Source of the DNA: Phycisphaerales bacterium
GTDB lineage: Bacteria; Planctomycetota; Phycisphaerae; Phycisphaerales; UBA1924
Reading direction: 5' to 3'
NCBI GenBank assembly: GCA_020850415.1
Contig: JADZER010000037.1
Coordinates: 62,001-126,000, forward strand
Length of the DNA: 64,000 nt
This document shows positions 49,196 through 57,434 of the stretch, piece after piece (position 1 is the stretch's first letter; every line of letters begins with the position of its first letter). Under the pieces are notes generated by a model. That model saw only the letters and a list, made by a program, of their open reading frames with translations, had not been told where the DNA came from and made no database searches. The position numbers were made by a program, and so were the translations under genes.

Positions 49196-50680
49196 TCACC
49201 TCGGGATCAGATCCACCACCAGCGGCAGGTGATCGCTCGCGTCGGCGTCCGTCCGATCCAGCCCGTTGGCCTCGAGCGACCGGTCGCTCAGCAGCCGCGC
49301 GTCGAGCACAAAGCACCGCGCCGTCCGCACCGCGCTGCCCGAGTACACCGCCCAGTCGAGCCGGCCCGGCGTGAACGCGTTCCCGTCCTCACGCCAGGTG
49401 ATGTACGCCGAGTCGCCAAGGTCCCGGGCGTCCGCGATCTCCAGGTCGCTCCCATCCGCGTCCAGCCCGTTCCGCAGCACATCCAGCGGCGGGCGCGAGC
49501 CCACCAGGTTCAGATCCCCCCCGATGATCCGCATCGGCGCCGGCTCGATCGACAACGCCTCGGCCAGCGACCGGTTGATCGCCCCGGCCTCCGAGATCCG
49601 CGTCTGGTCCTCCGGGCTCCCCGAGCTCCCGCAGCACTTGAGGTGCACGCTCGACGCCGCGAGATACCCAAGAGGCGTCGACACCAGCGCCCCCGCGAAC
49701 CGCACCGCGTGCTCCTCCCCGTCCAGGTACAGCTCCTCGTGCCCCAGCGGCTCGAGCGGGAATCGCGACGCGACCGCCACGCCCCAGCCCGCCGTCGTAC
49801 GCACCGTCCACTCCCCCTCCTCCAGCGGCAGGCTCGCGTTCAGCCACGCCGTGATCTCCCGCTCCGTGCTCGTCCACTCCTGCAGCAGCAGCACATCCGG
49901 CTCGAGCACCTTCAGCACCCGCGCGAAGGGGCCAGGATCCTCCATCGGGCGAGCCTTCCACACATTCCACGACACCACCCGGATACCACCCTCAGGGCGC
50001 GGCGGGATCCGAAGGTCCGCCCGCGGCCCGGTCGCGCTCGCCGCCACCAGCTCCGCCTCGAACGGGTCCGACGAACCCACCGACCCGCCCGTCGAGTCCC
50101 GCAGCACCAGCATCGCCGTCGCCAGCGACGACTCCGGAAGCCCCAGCCCCGCCAGCCCCTGGCGCGAGATCCGCCCCTCGTACCACTCCCCCGCGTAGGT
50201 CGGCGCGAACGCGAACTCGATCGCCCCGTGAGGCACCTCCGTCGCGCCGGACGCGTTCGGCGTCGTCACGCGGCAGCCATACCCGAGCCCGCTCCCGTCG
50301 GCCTTCGGCGGGCTGAACTCGATCGAGAGATCAACCCCCAGCTGCGCCGCAGCCGCGGGACTCGCCGGACGCAGGCCCGTCGCCGGGTTGGTGTCCAGGT
50401 CCAGCCAGATCGCCAGCGACTCGTCCGACGACTGCAGCGTCCGGGCCTCGCCCGACACCTTCCACCGGAGGTAGATCCACCACGGGTCGCTGGTCATCAC
50501 CACGCTCGGGGCCCACTCGCCGGTGTCCCCGTCGAGCACGATCGGCTGCACCAGCGTCGGCGCCGCCACCTGCGCCCCGTCGTCCCGAGCCCCGCCCCCG
50601 CCGGTACAGGCCGTCAGGGTCAGCGCAGCGCTCGCGCCCGCGAGGGCGTACAGATATCCGGTGGCGTGTGGTGTTCGCAT
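49196..50680 (-). CDS. Exported endonuclease/exonuclease/phosphatase (EEP) family lipoprotein
   Basis: Protein of 494 residues. The N-terminal signal ends in the lipobox LTAC (Cys25). Residues about 45-225 form a beta-rich domain (LDGDTGEWAPSVVMTSDPWW) like carbohydrate-binding or DOMON-type modules. From about 232, EEP motifs appear in order: IRVVSWNVWK, DVLLLQEWTS (metal-binding Glu), AASSVHLKC, RIIGGDLNL and the final ASDHLPLVVDL (catalytic Asp-His). Extracellular nucleic-acid or phosphoester hydrolysis is likely. Its stop abuts the unusual HTH-like gene at 49195. Confidence 0.82.
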   Translation of the reverse strand: MRTPHATGYLYALAGASAALTLTACTGGGGARDDGAQVAAPTLVQPIVLDGDTGEWAPSVVMTSDPWWIYLRWKVSGEARTLQSSDESLAIWLDLDTNPATGLRPASPAAAAQLGVDLSIEFSPPKADGSGLGYGCRVTTPNASGATEVPHGAIEFAFAPTYAGEWYEGRISRQGLAGLGLPESSLATAMLVLRDSTGGSVGSSDPFEAELVAASATGPRADLRIPPRPEGGIRVVSWNVWKARPMEDPGPFARVLKVLEPDVLLLQEWTSTEREITAWLNASLPLEEGEWTVRTTAGWGVAVASRFPLEPLGHEELYLDGEEHAVRFAGALVSTPLGYLAASSVHLKCCGSSGSPEDQTRISEAGAINRSLAEALSIEPAPMRIIGGDLNLVGSRPPLDVLRNGLDADGSDLEIADARDLGDSAYITWREDGNAFTPGRLDWAVYSGSAVRTARCFVLDARLLSDRSLEANGLDRTDADASDHLPLVVDLIPR

Positions 50681-50761
50681 GCCCCTGTATCGACCCGCCC
50701 CGCCGGCCCGGCACAGAAATGCGCCCCCCCAACCCTGCCCCCAGCCCCGCCCCCGGCGCCC

Positions 50762-51223
50762 TCACGCCGGCGCGTAGAAGCCCTCGCCGGTGTACCGCAG
50801 CTTCCCGGCCGCGGCCAGCGCCTTCCACACCGCCTCGGGGTACTCATTCGGCGGCTGGATCGCGTCGATCTTCGACGCCCGCCCGCCCGAGGTGTACCGC
50901 CCGCCCAGCTTCGACTCGTCGCTCAGCCGCATCACCTTCAGCCGCTTGTTGAACGCGTGCAGCGCCGCCCGCATCTCCTCGGCAGAGACCCCCGCCACCG
51001 CCGGGTCGACCGGCGCCGGCTTCTCGGGCGCGGGGCCCTCCAGCCGGCGCACCAGCGCGTCAAGCCCGACCGCGTCCCGGGCGTCGCACACGCGCTTCAC
51101 CTCCGCCTGGTCCAGCGGCATGCGCCCCAGAAGCCGCGTCGCCACCGGCCACGCCTGCATCGCGCTCGCAGGACCCTTCCCCACCTCCCCAACAAGCTCG
51201 CGGAGCTTCTGCACAGCGTTCAT
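50762..51223 (-). CDS. Unknown 153-residue protein
   Basis: Start ATG 51223 has GGGAG upstream. There is an alpha-helical first half (VQKLRELVGEVGKGPASAMQ), a Pro/Ala linker (GPAPEKPAPVDPAVAG), and a C-terminal half (EEMRAALHAFNKRLKVMRL ... GRYTSGGRASKIDAIQPP ... KLRYTGEGFYA) with the look of a small winged-helix-like fold. No signal peptide or membrane segment. No family recognised. Confidence 0.6.
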   Translation of the reverse strand: MNAVQKLRELVGEVGKGPASAMQAWPVATRLLGRMPLDQAEVKRVCDARDAVGLDALVRRLEGPAPEKPAPVDPAVAGVSAEEMRAALHAFNKRLKVMRLSDESKLGGRYTSGGRASKIDAIQPPNEYPEAVWKALAAAGKLRYTGEGFYAPA

Positions 51224-51274
51224 GGCAACTCCCGCGCCCACACCCGTGGCCGCCAGACGCAGTGTACCCCAGCC

Positions 51275-51607
51275 CTACCGCGCACCGGCCCGCATCGGGC
51301 AACCCTTCGGCTCCACCGCCGCCGACCCACCGTACACCTCGTGCTTCGGCGTCGCCCGCAACACGGCCTCACGCCCCCACGAAGCCACATTCCTGAACCG
51401 CTCCGACGCGATGAACGACTCGAACGCCCCACGGTCCGTCCACTCCGACACCACCAGATAATCGTGCTCGGCGTCAACATCCCGGTACAGCGTCGTCCGC
51501 GTGTGCCCCTCCAGCCCCTCCATGATCCCGATCACCTTGCGAAACACCGACAGAAACTCCCCGTCCTTGCCCGGAACGATCTTGTAGTCCATCCCGACCG
51601 TGATCAT
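51275..51607 (-). CDS. Antibiotic biosynthesis monooxygenase (ABM) domain protein
   Basis: Small ferredoxin-like-fold protein of 110 residues. MITVGMDYKIVPGKDGEFLS, HTRTTLYRDVDAEHDYLVVS and EWTDRGAFESFIASERF match the ABM/DUF4188-type dimeric alpha-beta barrel. Members oxidise polyketides or degrade heme, but many have no known substrate. Of three clustered ATGs (51622, 51613, 51607), the last is best placed 7 nt after GAGGAG. Terminal tail EPKGCPMRAGAR is extra. Confidence 0.75.
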   Translation of the reverse strand: MITVGMDYKIVPGKDGEFLSVFRKVIGIMEGLEGHTRTTLYRDVDAEHDYLVVSEWTDRGAFESFIASERFRNVASWGREAVLRATPKHEVYGGSAAVEPKGCPMRAGAR

Positions 51608-51784
51608 GACCATGCTCCTCATCTGGCGTGCGCCGCCCCCGCCCGGCTATCGGTCCCCCGCCGCGCGGGGTTGAGCCGGCCCGAACCCACCGCCCACACG
51701 CACCATATCCCAGGGCTTTCCCCCGTTCAGAAGATCCTTCCCGAAAAATTCATACACCTCTGGACGACCATCTTATATCTGGAT

Positions 51785-51861
51785 ACGCTTAGCGCAAATC
51801 AGTCTCTCTCTCCCTCACGACCCCCGCTTCCAGGAGCTCCTCCTCTGGAAGCGGGGGTTTG
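51785..51861 (+). ncRNA. Candidate small RNA with intrinsic terminator
   Basis: The 333-bp gap between the ABM gene and the LptF/G-type gene contains an AT-rich promoter-like stretch on the plus strand (TTCATA at 51749-51754, TTATAT at 51773-51778, 18 bp apart), then about 35 nt, then a perfect 13-bp stem CCCCCGCTTCCAG (51821-51833) / CTGGAAGCGGGGG (51845-51857) and TTTGT. Both flanking genes are on the minus strand, so this plus-strand unit is not their terminator in the usual orientation. Alternatively it serves only as the minus-strand terminator. Confidence 0.4.
51821..51860 (+). terminator. Strong hairpin with T tail
   Basis: 13-bp GC-rich perfect stem, 11-nt loop, TTT following on the plus strand. 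Ends the candidate small RNA at 51785; it may also stop the minus-strand operon ending at 51941. Confidence 0.65.
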
Positions 51862-51940
51862 TCGTTCCGCCCCCCACCGCCCGCTCGTACCGCCACCGGC
51901 GGGGGCTCCGCGACCGCTTGTAACCCATGAAAGCACCGGC

Positions 51941-53077
51941 TCAGCTCCGGACCGTCGCGACCGAACCCATCGCGATGATCACCAGGAACAGGACCGGCAG
52001 GAACACCCCCAGCTGGGCCGGCACCCCGGGGATCGCCACCGACGACCCCAGCACGCCCCCCATCAGCGTGATGATCGCCACCGGCGCGCACCGCAGCGCC
52101 CGCACGATCGCGCTGCCCGGGGTCTTCTGCAGGAAGAACGGCATCGCCACCACCAGCGACAGCAGGCCCGACAGCATCACCGAGACCCGACCCCACCGGA
52201 TCCGCTCCAGCCGGTCGCGGTCGGCGCTCGACCGGGTGCTCCCCGGGTCCAGGTCGTCCACCGCCCGCAGCATCTGCCCGATCTGGCCCCACGACAGGCT
52301 CTGGCTGTAGTTGGTGAACCGACGCACCCGGAGCTGCGTCGGGTCCAGGTTCGTCGCCAGCGAGTCGATCGACACCGGCGCCTGACGCGACTGCCCGACC
52401 ACCTCCGCAACCCCGTTCTGCAGGCGCCACGCCCCGCCCTCCCAGTGCGCGGTGTCGGCCGTGTACCGCGTCGTCGGGCGGCCCTGCGGGTCCCGCTCCC
52501 ACACGCTCAGCCCCGTGAGCGTCCCCGCGTCGGCGTCGAACGACTGGGCGTACCACACCCGGCCCAGCCCGTCCCGCGTCAGCGGCACATGGGCCTCCCC
52601 AAGCTCGTGCGTCCCGGCGTCCCCCTGGTCCCGCGTCAGCAGCGGCGCCAGGCGCGGCAGCACCAGCTCCTGATTCACCGCCTGCAGGCCCGTCATCAGC
52701 GCCGCCACCACCAGGATCGGCGCCGCGACCCGGTACAGGCTCTGCCCGCTGGCCAGGATCGCCGTCAGCTCCCGGTGACGCACCAGCTGGCTCACCGTGA
52801 ACCCCATCGCCCCCGTCAGGATGAGCCCGAGCACGAAGTTGAACAGCTGGAGCAGGCGGGGCCACCACAGGTCCGCCACCAGCAGCACCGTCACCACCGC
52901 CGTCCGCACCGTGCTGGACTGCTCGCCCTGCTCGTGCGCGATCTGGTGCGCCCGGCCCACGAACCGGTCGACATTGAGCGCAAAGTCGATCGTCACCACG
53001 AAGCAGAACAGGATCACCAGCAGCGCGAGCACATTGGTCAGGTACAGCCTCGCGATGTAGCGGTCCAGGGTCTTCAC
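51941..53077 (-). CDS. LptF/LptG family permease (YjgP/YjgQ), second copy
   Basis: Inner-membrane subunit of the LPS transport ABC complex (LptB2FG), 378 residues. Six-helix plan: helices near 13-33, 55-75 and 85-110, a soluble beta-jellyroll part (about 135-270), then three more helices at the end (MLSGLLSLVVAMPFFLQ to VLFLVIIAMGSVATV). Family block LDRYIARLYLTNVLALLVILF is at the N-terminus, and RHRELTAILASGQSLYRVAAPILVV is the coupling-helix region. GTG start at 53077 overlaps the PAP2 stop (GTGA). Last gene of the operon. Confidence 0.85.
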   Translation of the reverse strand: MKTLDRYIARLYLTNVLALLVILFCFVVTIDFALNVDRFVGRAHQIAHEQGEQSSTVRTAVVTVLLVADLWWPRLLQLFNFVLGLILTGAMGFTVSQLVRHRELTAILASGQSLYRVAAPILVVAALMTGLQAVNQELVLPRLAPLLTRDQGDAGTHELGEAHVPLTRDGLGRVWYAQSFDADAGTLTGLSVWERDPQGRPTTRYTADTAHWEGGAWRLQNGVAEVVGQSRQAPVSIDSLATNLDPTQLRVRRFTNYSQSLSWGQIGQMLRAVDDLDPGSTRSSADRDRLERIRWGRVSVMLSGLLSLVVAMPFFLQKTPGSAIVRALRCAPVAIITLMGGVLGSSVAIPGVPAQLGVFLPVLFLVIIAMGSVATVRS

Positions 53078-53766
53078 GCGCGAGATCCTCTCCGTGGGTG
53101 GCGTCGGAGCCACGGGCCCCCCAGCCACCACGCCGCCAGCAGCCCCAGCACAATACCCCCGTACGCGTCCGAAGCGAAGTGGGCCCCGGTCAGCACCCGG
53201 CTGACGGCGCACCCGGACGCGACCCCGACCGCCAGGGGCCAGAGCCTGGGCCAGGGCCTGGGCCAGAGCATCGCGGCGGCGAACGCCCCCCCGGCCGCGG
53301 TCGCGGCGTGGGAGCTGGGCAGGCCCAGGTTCGACCCGTCGGCGAACCCGCTGAACAGGCCCCGGAAGTGGTACCCCTGGTACACCAGCGCCTCGACCCC
53401 GTCCACGATCCGGATCGTCGCCGGGCGTTCGCGCCCGATCACGAGCTTGAGCAGCTCGGCGCCCAGCCCCGCGGCGACCGCGCTGGCGGCGATGTACGGC
53501 CCCCGCATCGCCGGCGCCTGCCACGGCCCGCGCCCCCGGTGCAGCCGGTCCCACACCAGCAGTCCGAGCCCGATCACCAGCCAGGGCACGATCGACCCCG
53601 ACTGGCGCAGGACCTGGTACCACCACGCGCTGTCCAGGCGGGCCCGCGATTCCATGGTCGCGCCGACCGCCCGGTACGCCGCGCCGTCGAAGAGCGACAC
53701 GACGATGAACCCGGCGAGCAGCACGCCCGCGATCGTGATCGCGCGCCCCGCCCGCCCGCGAGTCAT
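53074..53766 (-). CDS. PAP2-family membrane phosphatase
   Basis: Integral membrane phosphatase of 230 residues with about six helices. The three phosphatase motifs are present: KLVIGRERP (KX6RP), LPSSHAAT (PSGH variant, catalytic His) and SRVLTGAHFASD (SRX5HX3D). Candidate substrates are undecaprenyl pyrophosphate or lipid A phosphates (BacA-independent or LpxE/F-like). Start and stop overlap both neighbours by 4 bp (ATGA and GTGA), tying it to a GT39 glycosyltransferase and an Lpt permease. Confidence 0.88.
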   Translation of the reverse strand: MTRGRAGRAITIAGVLLAGFIVVSLFDGAAYRAVGATMESRARLDSAWWYQVLRQSGSIVPWLVIGLGLLVWDRLHRGRGPWQAPAMRGPYIAASAVAAGLGAELLKLVIGRERPATIRIVDGVEALVYQGYHFRGLFSGFADGSNLGLPSSHAATAAGGAFAAAMLWPRPWPRLWPLAVGVASGCAVSRVLTGAHFASDAYGGIVLGLLAAWWLGGPWLRRHPRRGSRA

Positions 53767-55541
53767 CCCTCACCCCCGGCGGGAGCGGGCTCTTGTGCTG
53801 CTGCTGCGCCGAACCCGCGGTACCCGTAGCCCAGGTAGATCAGCCGTCCCTTCTTGTGCTCGCCCTCGAGTTGGCCCATGTCGGCGACCAGCTCGAACGC
53901 GGGGGTCCATTGCTCGAACCGGCCGCCGACCAGCAGGGCGGGGCGGCCGAGGAGTGCCGCGTGCGTAGCCGGGTCGGAGAGGTTGGTCTCGGGCCAGAGG
54001 TCGTACTGCTTGCGGGGCCCTTCCATGTAGGCTCCCGCGCAGTAGACCACGGGCCGGCCGGGCAGGTAGTACGCGAGCTGGCTGGTCCGGCCGTAGTGCT
54101 GGGCCATCACGACCGGCTCGAGCCCGGTCTCGGCGCGCAGCCGCTCGAGGATGTGCAGGGCGTCGGCGGCCCGGACATCGGCGAACATGAGCCTGCCCTG
54201 CGGCACAAGGGGTCCGACGACCGGCAGCCGAGCCAGCCAGTCGGCCCGCGCGAAGCCGAGCGCGACGATGACGCCGAGGCCGACGGTCCAGCGCCAGGCC
54301 ATGACCCGGTGCATGTGGGGCCGGATGCCGGGCCGGCCCTTCTCGCGCCACGCGCCGAGGCGGCGCCGGTACTCGGGCATCACGCCGGCGACGGCGATGG
54401 CGCCGAGCGGCGCGGCGCTGACCCACGCGGCGATGGGCCAGTTGCCCTCGGGCTCGGCGATCAGGGAGACACCGAGATAGAACAGGAGTATGGGCAGCCC
54501 GCAGCAGGCGAGGTACCGGGCCGCACGCCAGGTCTCGGCTGCGTCGGCGGCAGTGGTGCTTCTGCCCCCTCTCCCGCCCCCGGCGGGAGAGGGCTGGGGA
54601 GAGGGCTTCTCTTCTCCTTGTTCTCCCGTGCTCGCACGACCCGCGGCCTCCACATACTCCCGCCTCGCGCAGACGAACCCGTAGACACCGAGCAGGATCG
54701 CCGGCCCCGCGAGCGCCAGCTGGGTGCCGAGGAGTTCGAGCACCCACACGGGGGACCAGCCCTCGCCCTTGGGCCTGGCGACATCGCCGCCGGCGACGCC
54801 GAGGTGGCCGAGCAGGTGGCGGACGGTGATCCAGCCGTGGGTGGCGTTCCAGAGCAGGACGGGGATGAGGCCGAGGGCGGCGCAGGCGATCGCGAGCGCC
54901 GGGCCGGCGAGGCCCACGGGGCGGTCGCGGTCCTTGCGTCCGAGCCACCAGGCGATCACGAGCCCGGGGACGAGCAGCAGGATGGTGTACTTGACGACGA
55001 AGCCCGCGCCGATCGCGAGGCCCAGGCACGCCCACGCGCCGGGGGACCCGCGCGTCAGGGCGCGCCAGCCCGCCCAGCAGGCGCCGGCCCAGCAGGCCAG
55101 GTACGGGCCGTCGATCGTCACGAGGATGCCGAGCACCCAGAAGGCGGGCATGCAGAGATAGACGGCGGCGGCGTGGAGTCCCGCGCGCCGGTCGCGGCAG
55201 GCTTCGCGGGCCAGCCCGGCGACGCACCAGGCGCCGAGGGCGCCGCAGAGCACGGCGGGCAGCCGGATGCTCCACTCGTGCGTGCCGAACAGCTCGGTGG
55301 CGGCGCGGATGAGCCAGGCGATGCCGGGCCCCTTGGAGTAGTAGCTGAGCTCGAGCCGGCGCGACCATTCCCAGTAGTGGGCCTCGTCCTCGATGAGGGT
55401 GTAGGGGCACGCCCAGGCGAGGTAGGCGGCGCGGGCGAGGGTGACGAGGATGATGAGGCCCAGGCCCGAGGCCCAGATACCCGAGGCCCAGAGGCCGGAG
55501 GCCCGGACGCCCGCCGACTTGTCGCCCGCAGGGTCGGTCAA
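53763..55541 (-). CDS. Glycosyltransferase family 39 (ArnT/PMT-like) membrane protein
   Basis: Polytopic GT-C enzyme of 592 residues that uses lipid-linked sugars. The first periplasmic loop has ACPYTLIEDEAHYWEWSRRL (paired acidic residues of GT39) and YSKGPGIAWLIRAATELFG. About ten helices follow, then a C-terminal soluble domain (about 470-592). Start TTG 55541. The N-terminus carries a triple ASGLW/ASGIW/ASGLG repeat. Residues about 310-330 (EEKPSPQPSPAGGGRGG) come from a palindromic repeat inserted in frame in a loop. Probable acceptor: lipid A or another envelope glycolipid. Confidence 0.83.
   Translation of the reverse strand: MTDPAGDKSAGVRASGLWASGIWASGLGLIILVTLARAAYLAWACPYTLIEDEAHYWEWSRRLELSYYSKGPGIAWLIRAATELFGTHEWSIRLPAVLCGALGAWCVAGLAREACRDRRAGLHAAAVYLCMPAFWVLGILVTIDGPYLACWAGACWAGWRALTRGSPGAWACLGLAIGAGFVVKYTILLLVPGLVIAWWLGRKDRDRPVGLAGPALAIACAALGLIPVLLWNATHGWITVRHLLGHLGVAGGDVARPKGEGWSPVWVLELLGTQLALAGPAILLGVYGFVCARREYVEAAGRASTGEQGEEKPSPQPSPAGGGRGGRSTTAADAAETWRAARYLACCGLPILLFYLGVSLIAEPEGNWPIAAWVSAAPLGAIAVAGVMPEYRRRLGAWREKGRPGIRPHMHRVMAWRWTVGLGVIVALGFARADWLARLPVVGPLVPQGRLMFADVRAADALHILERLRAETGLEPVVMAQHYGRTSQLAYYLPGRPVVYCAGAYMEGPRKQYDLWPETNLSDPATHAALLGRPALLVGGRFEQWTPAFELVADMGQLEGEHKKGRLIYLGYGYRGFGAAAAQEPAPAGGEG
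54567..54593. repeat. CCCTCTCCCGCC palindrome inside the GT39 gene
   Basis: Perfect 12-bp arms CCCTCTCCCGCC (54567-54578) / GGCGGGAGAGGG (54582-54593) with a 3-nt loop, flanked by GCTGGGGAGAGGGCTTC. It encodes the PSPQPSPAGGG-type low-complexity loop. Sequences of this type recur in many bacterial genomes as dispersed palindromes. Confidence 0.75.
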
Positions 55542-55543
55542 GG

Positions 55544-57280
55544 TCAGTGTTTCCTGACGCTCACGAAGGTGACGAAGGTGTACGCCGCGAGGCCGGCCAC
55601 CCCGGACCAGAGGAGTGCGAGCCCGATGGCCCCCTTCTCATGGGTGAGCTGCTGGCCGCTCATGATGGTGATGACCGACGCGAGCGCGGGGAAGAAGCTC
55701 CAGAGGTAGACGGCGAGGGGCTGGGCGTCCTTGAGCCTGACGGCGGTGACGGCGCCGGTGACGACCATGATGAGGCACGCGGAGGCGAGCGCCCACCGCT
55801 CGTTCTGCTTGCTGGTGATCTCGCGTTGGAGGCTGTCGACCTCGCGTCGGAGTTCCCGGGTCGGCGCCATGAGGATCTCGTCGGGGTTCGTCTCCCGGTT
55901 GACGAGGGGCTCGGACTCGTCGAGGAGCTGGTAGGCGGTCTTGCTGGTGAAGTCGCCGAGGGGGTCGTAGGCCATGGTGAGCCCGTCGATGATGAAGAGG
56001 TCCCGGACGCCGGCGCCCTGGGCGCCGATGTCGTCGCCGACATCGGCGGTGGCGTCGTCGACGCGGGCGTTGCGGAGGTCGAGGCCGATGGTGAGGTCGC
56101 GGGCGGCGCCCTGGCCTCCGATGACGGCGCGGAGGTCGGCCTCGCGTGGGACGAGCCTGGTGATGCCGGCGGAACCGGCGACACCGGAGTCGTCGCTGCG
56201 CCACCACTCGATCTCGATCCCGCGTCCGGCGGCGGCGGAGGCGGGTTCGACGACCCAGACGAGCCGCTCGCGGTCCCAGCGGATGCCGCCGGCGCGGAGG
56301 ACCAGCGGCTCGCCGGCCTGGGTCATGAGCTTCGCTTGGCCGCTGGCGCGGAGGTCGGCGTTGATGGCGTCGGTGGTTGCGCGCCGGGCGAGCACATAGG
56401 CGAGGTCCATGCTGCGGTTGTGGACGAAGTCCATGCGGTCGGGGTGGCGGCGGAGGTCGCGGAGCTCGGCCCAGGTGAGGAACTTGGGGTCGTCGTGGAA
56501 GGCGTTGGGGATGGGGAGGGCGATGGTGGGGAGGCGGGTGAACCAGCCGCTGTCGCCGTTCTCCTTAGATCCCCAGCCCTCGCTGACGACGATGGAGGCG
56601 ACGCGTTCGTCGCGTCCCTCGCTCTGGGTGGGGAGGACGACATAGACCTCGGCCTTGGAGGTGACGAGGCTGTTCTTGATGTGACCGTCGCGGTCGGTGT
56701 CGACGAAGACCACGCCGCGGAGCTCGATGGCGTCGTCGATGCCCTTGGCGCGGAGCTGGTCGCGGGTCTGGCCGTCGGGGACGAGGACATCGTCGGCGTA
56801 GACGATGAGGTCGTTCTGGGAGACGGCGTGCCCTCGCTGGATGGAGCTGACCATGAGCTTGGTCAGGTCCTGGGCGATGAGGCGTTCCATGGCGCGGAGG
56901 AAGTGGGGGATGGCGTACTCGTTGAGGCTGGCGAGGGCGAGGAAGAGGGCAAAGCCGGTGGCGAACGCGGGGGTGAGGAGGGAGCGGTGGGCGATGCCGC
57001 CGGAGTGGGCGGCGAGGAGCTCGTTGTCCTGGGCCATGCGGTGGTAGGCGAGCGTGGCGGCGAAGCCGGCGGAGAAGGGCAGGGCGTAGGCGAGCATGGG
57101 GGGGACGGCCAGGAGCATGAACTTGATGGCCTCGGCCGGGCCGAGCTTGCCGTCGGCGAGGGGCTTGACGGCGGCGGCGAAGGCGATGACGGTGACGAGG
57201 ACGGCGACGGTGAGCAGGAGCAGCCGCCAGAGCTCGGCGGCGACATAGGCCCACAATGTGACCGGCGGTCGTCGGGACAT
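55544..57280 (-). CDS. LptF/LptG family permease (YjgP/YjgQ), first copy
   Basis: Protein of 578 residues, larger than the usual ~360-400. N-terminal three helices (LWRLLLLTVAVLVTVIAFA; FMLLAVPPMLAYALPFSAGF; LLTPAFATGFALFLALASL) include YHRMAQDNELLAAHSGG, the LptB-coupling region. The central soluble part (about 120-480) is greatly extended with beta strands, and three helices close the chain (CLIMVVTGAVTAVRL to VAGLAAYTFVTFVSV). ATG at 57280. It heads the operon with GT39, PAP2 and a second LptF/G gene, consistent with LptF plus LptG for one LPS exporter. Confidence 0.83.
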   Translation of the reverse strand: MSRRPPVTLWAYVAAELWRLLLLTVAVLVTVIAFAAAVKPLADGKLGPAEAIKFMLLAVPPMLAYALPFSAGFAATLAYHRMAQDNELLAAHSGGIAHRSLLTPAFATGFALFLALASLNEYAIPHFLRAMERLIAQDLTKLMVSSIQRGHAVSQNDLIVYADDVLVPDGQTRDQLRAKGIDDAIELRGVVFVDTDRDGHIKNSLVTSKAEVYVVLPTQSEGRDERVASIVVSEGWGSKENGDSGWFTRLPTIALPIPNAFHDDPKFLTWAELRDLRRHPDRMDFVHNRSMDLAYVLARRATTDAINADLRASGQAKLMTQAGEPLVLRAGGIRWDRERLVWVVEPASAAAGRGIEIEWWRSDDSGVAGSAGITRLVPREADLRAVIGGQGAARDLTIGLDLRNARVDDATADVGDDIGAQGAGVRDLFIIDGLTMAYDPLGDFTSKTAYQLLDESEPLVNRETNPDEILMAPTRELRREVDSLQREITSKQNERWALASACLIMVVTGAVTAVRLKDAQPLAVYLWSFFPALASVITIMSGQQLTHEKGAIGLALLWSGVAGLAAYTFVTFVSVRKH

Positions 57281-57434
57281 GGGGGGATGATAGAGCCTCC
57301 TGCACGGGGATGGTCGGACCGATCAGAGCCCGAAGCGGGAGCGAGGAGCCGAATCGGCAACACGGCTCACCACGGGCCACACGGAGCGCACGGAGTCGAG
57401 GGGGGTGGGGGTTGGGGCTGGGTGGTTCGCGGTG

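Noticed and set aside
48596-53968. 1790-codon plus-strand open frame taken as one giant gene
   Set aside because: Past about 49200 it is antisense to the EEP, ABM, LptF/G and PAP2 genes, all with clear motifs. Only the first part is credible as coding.
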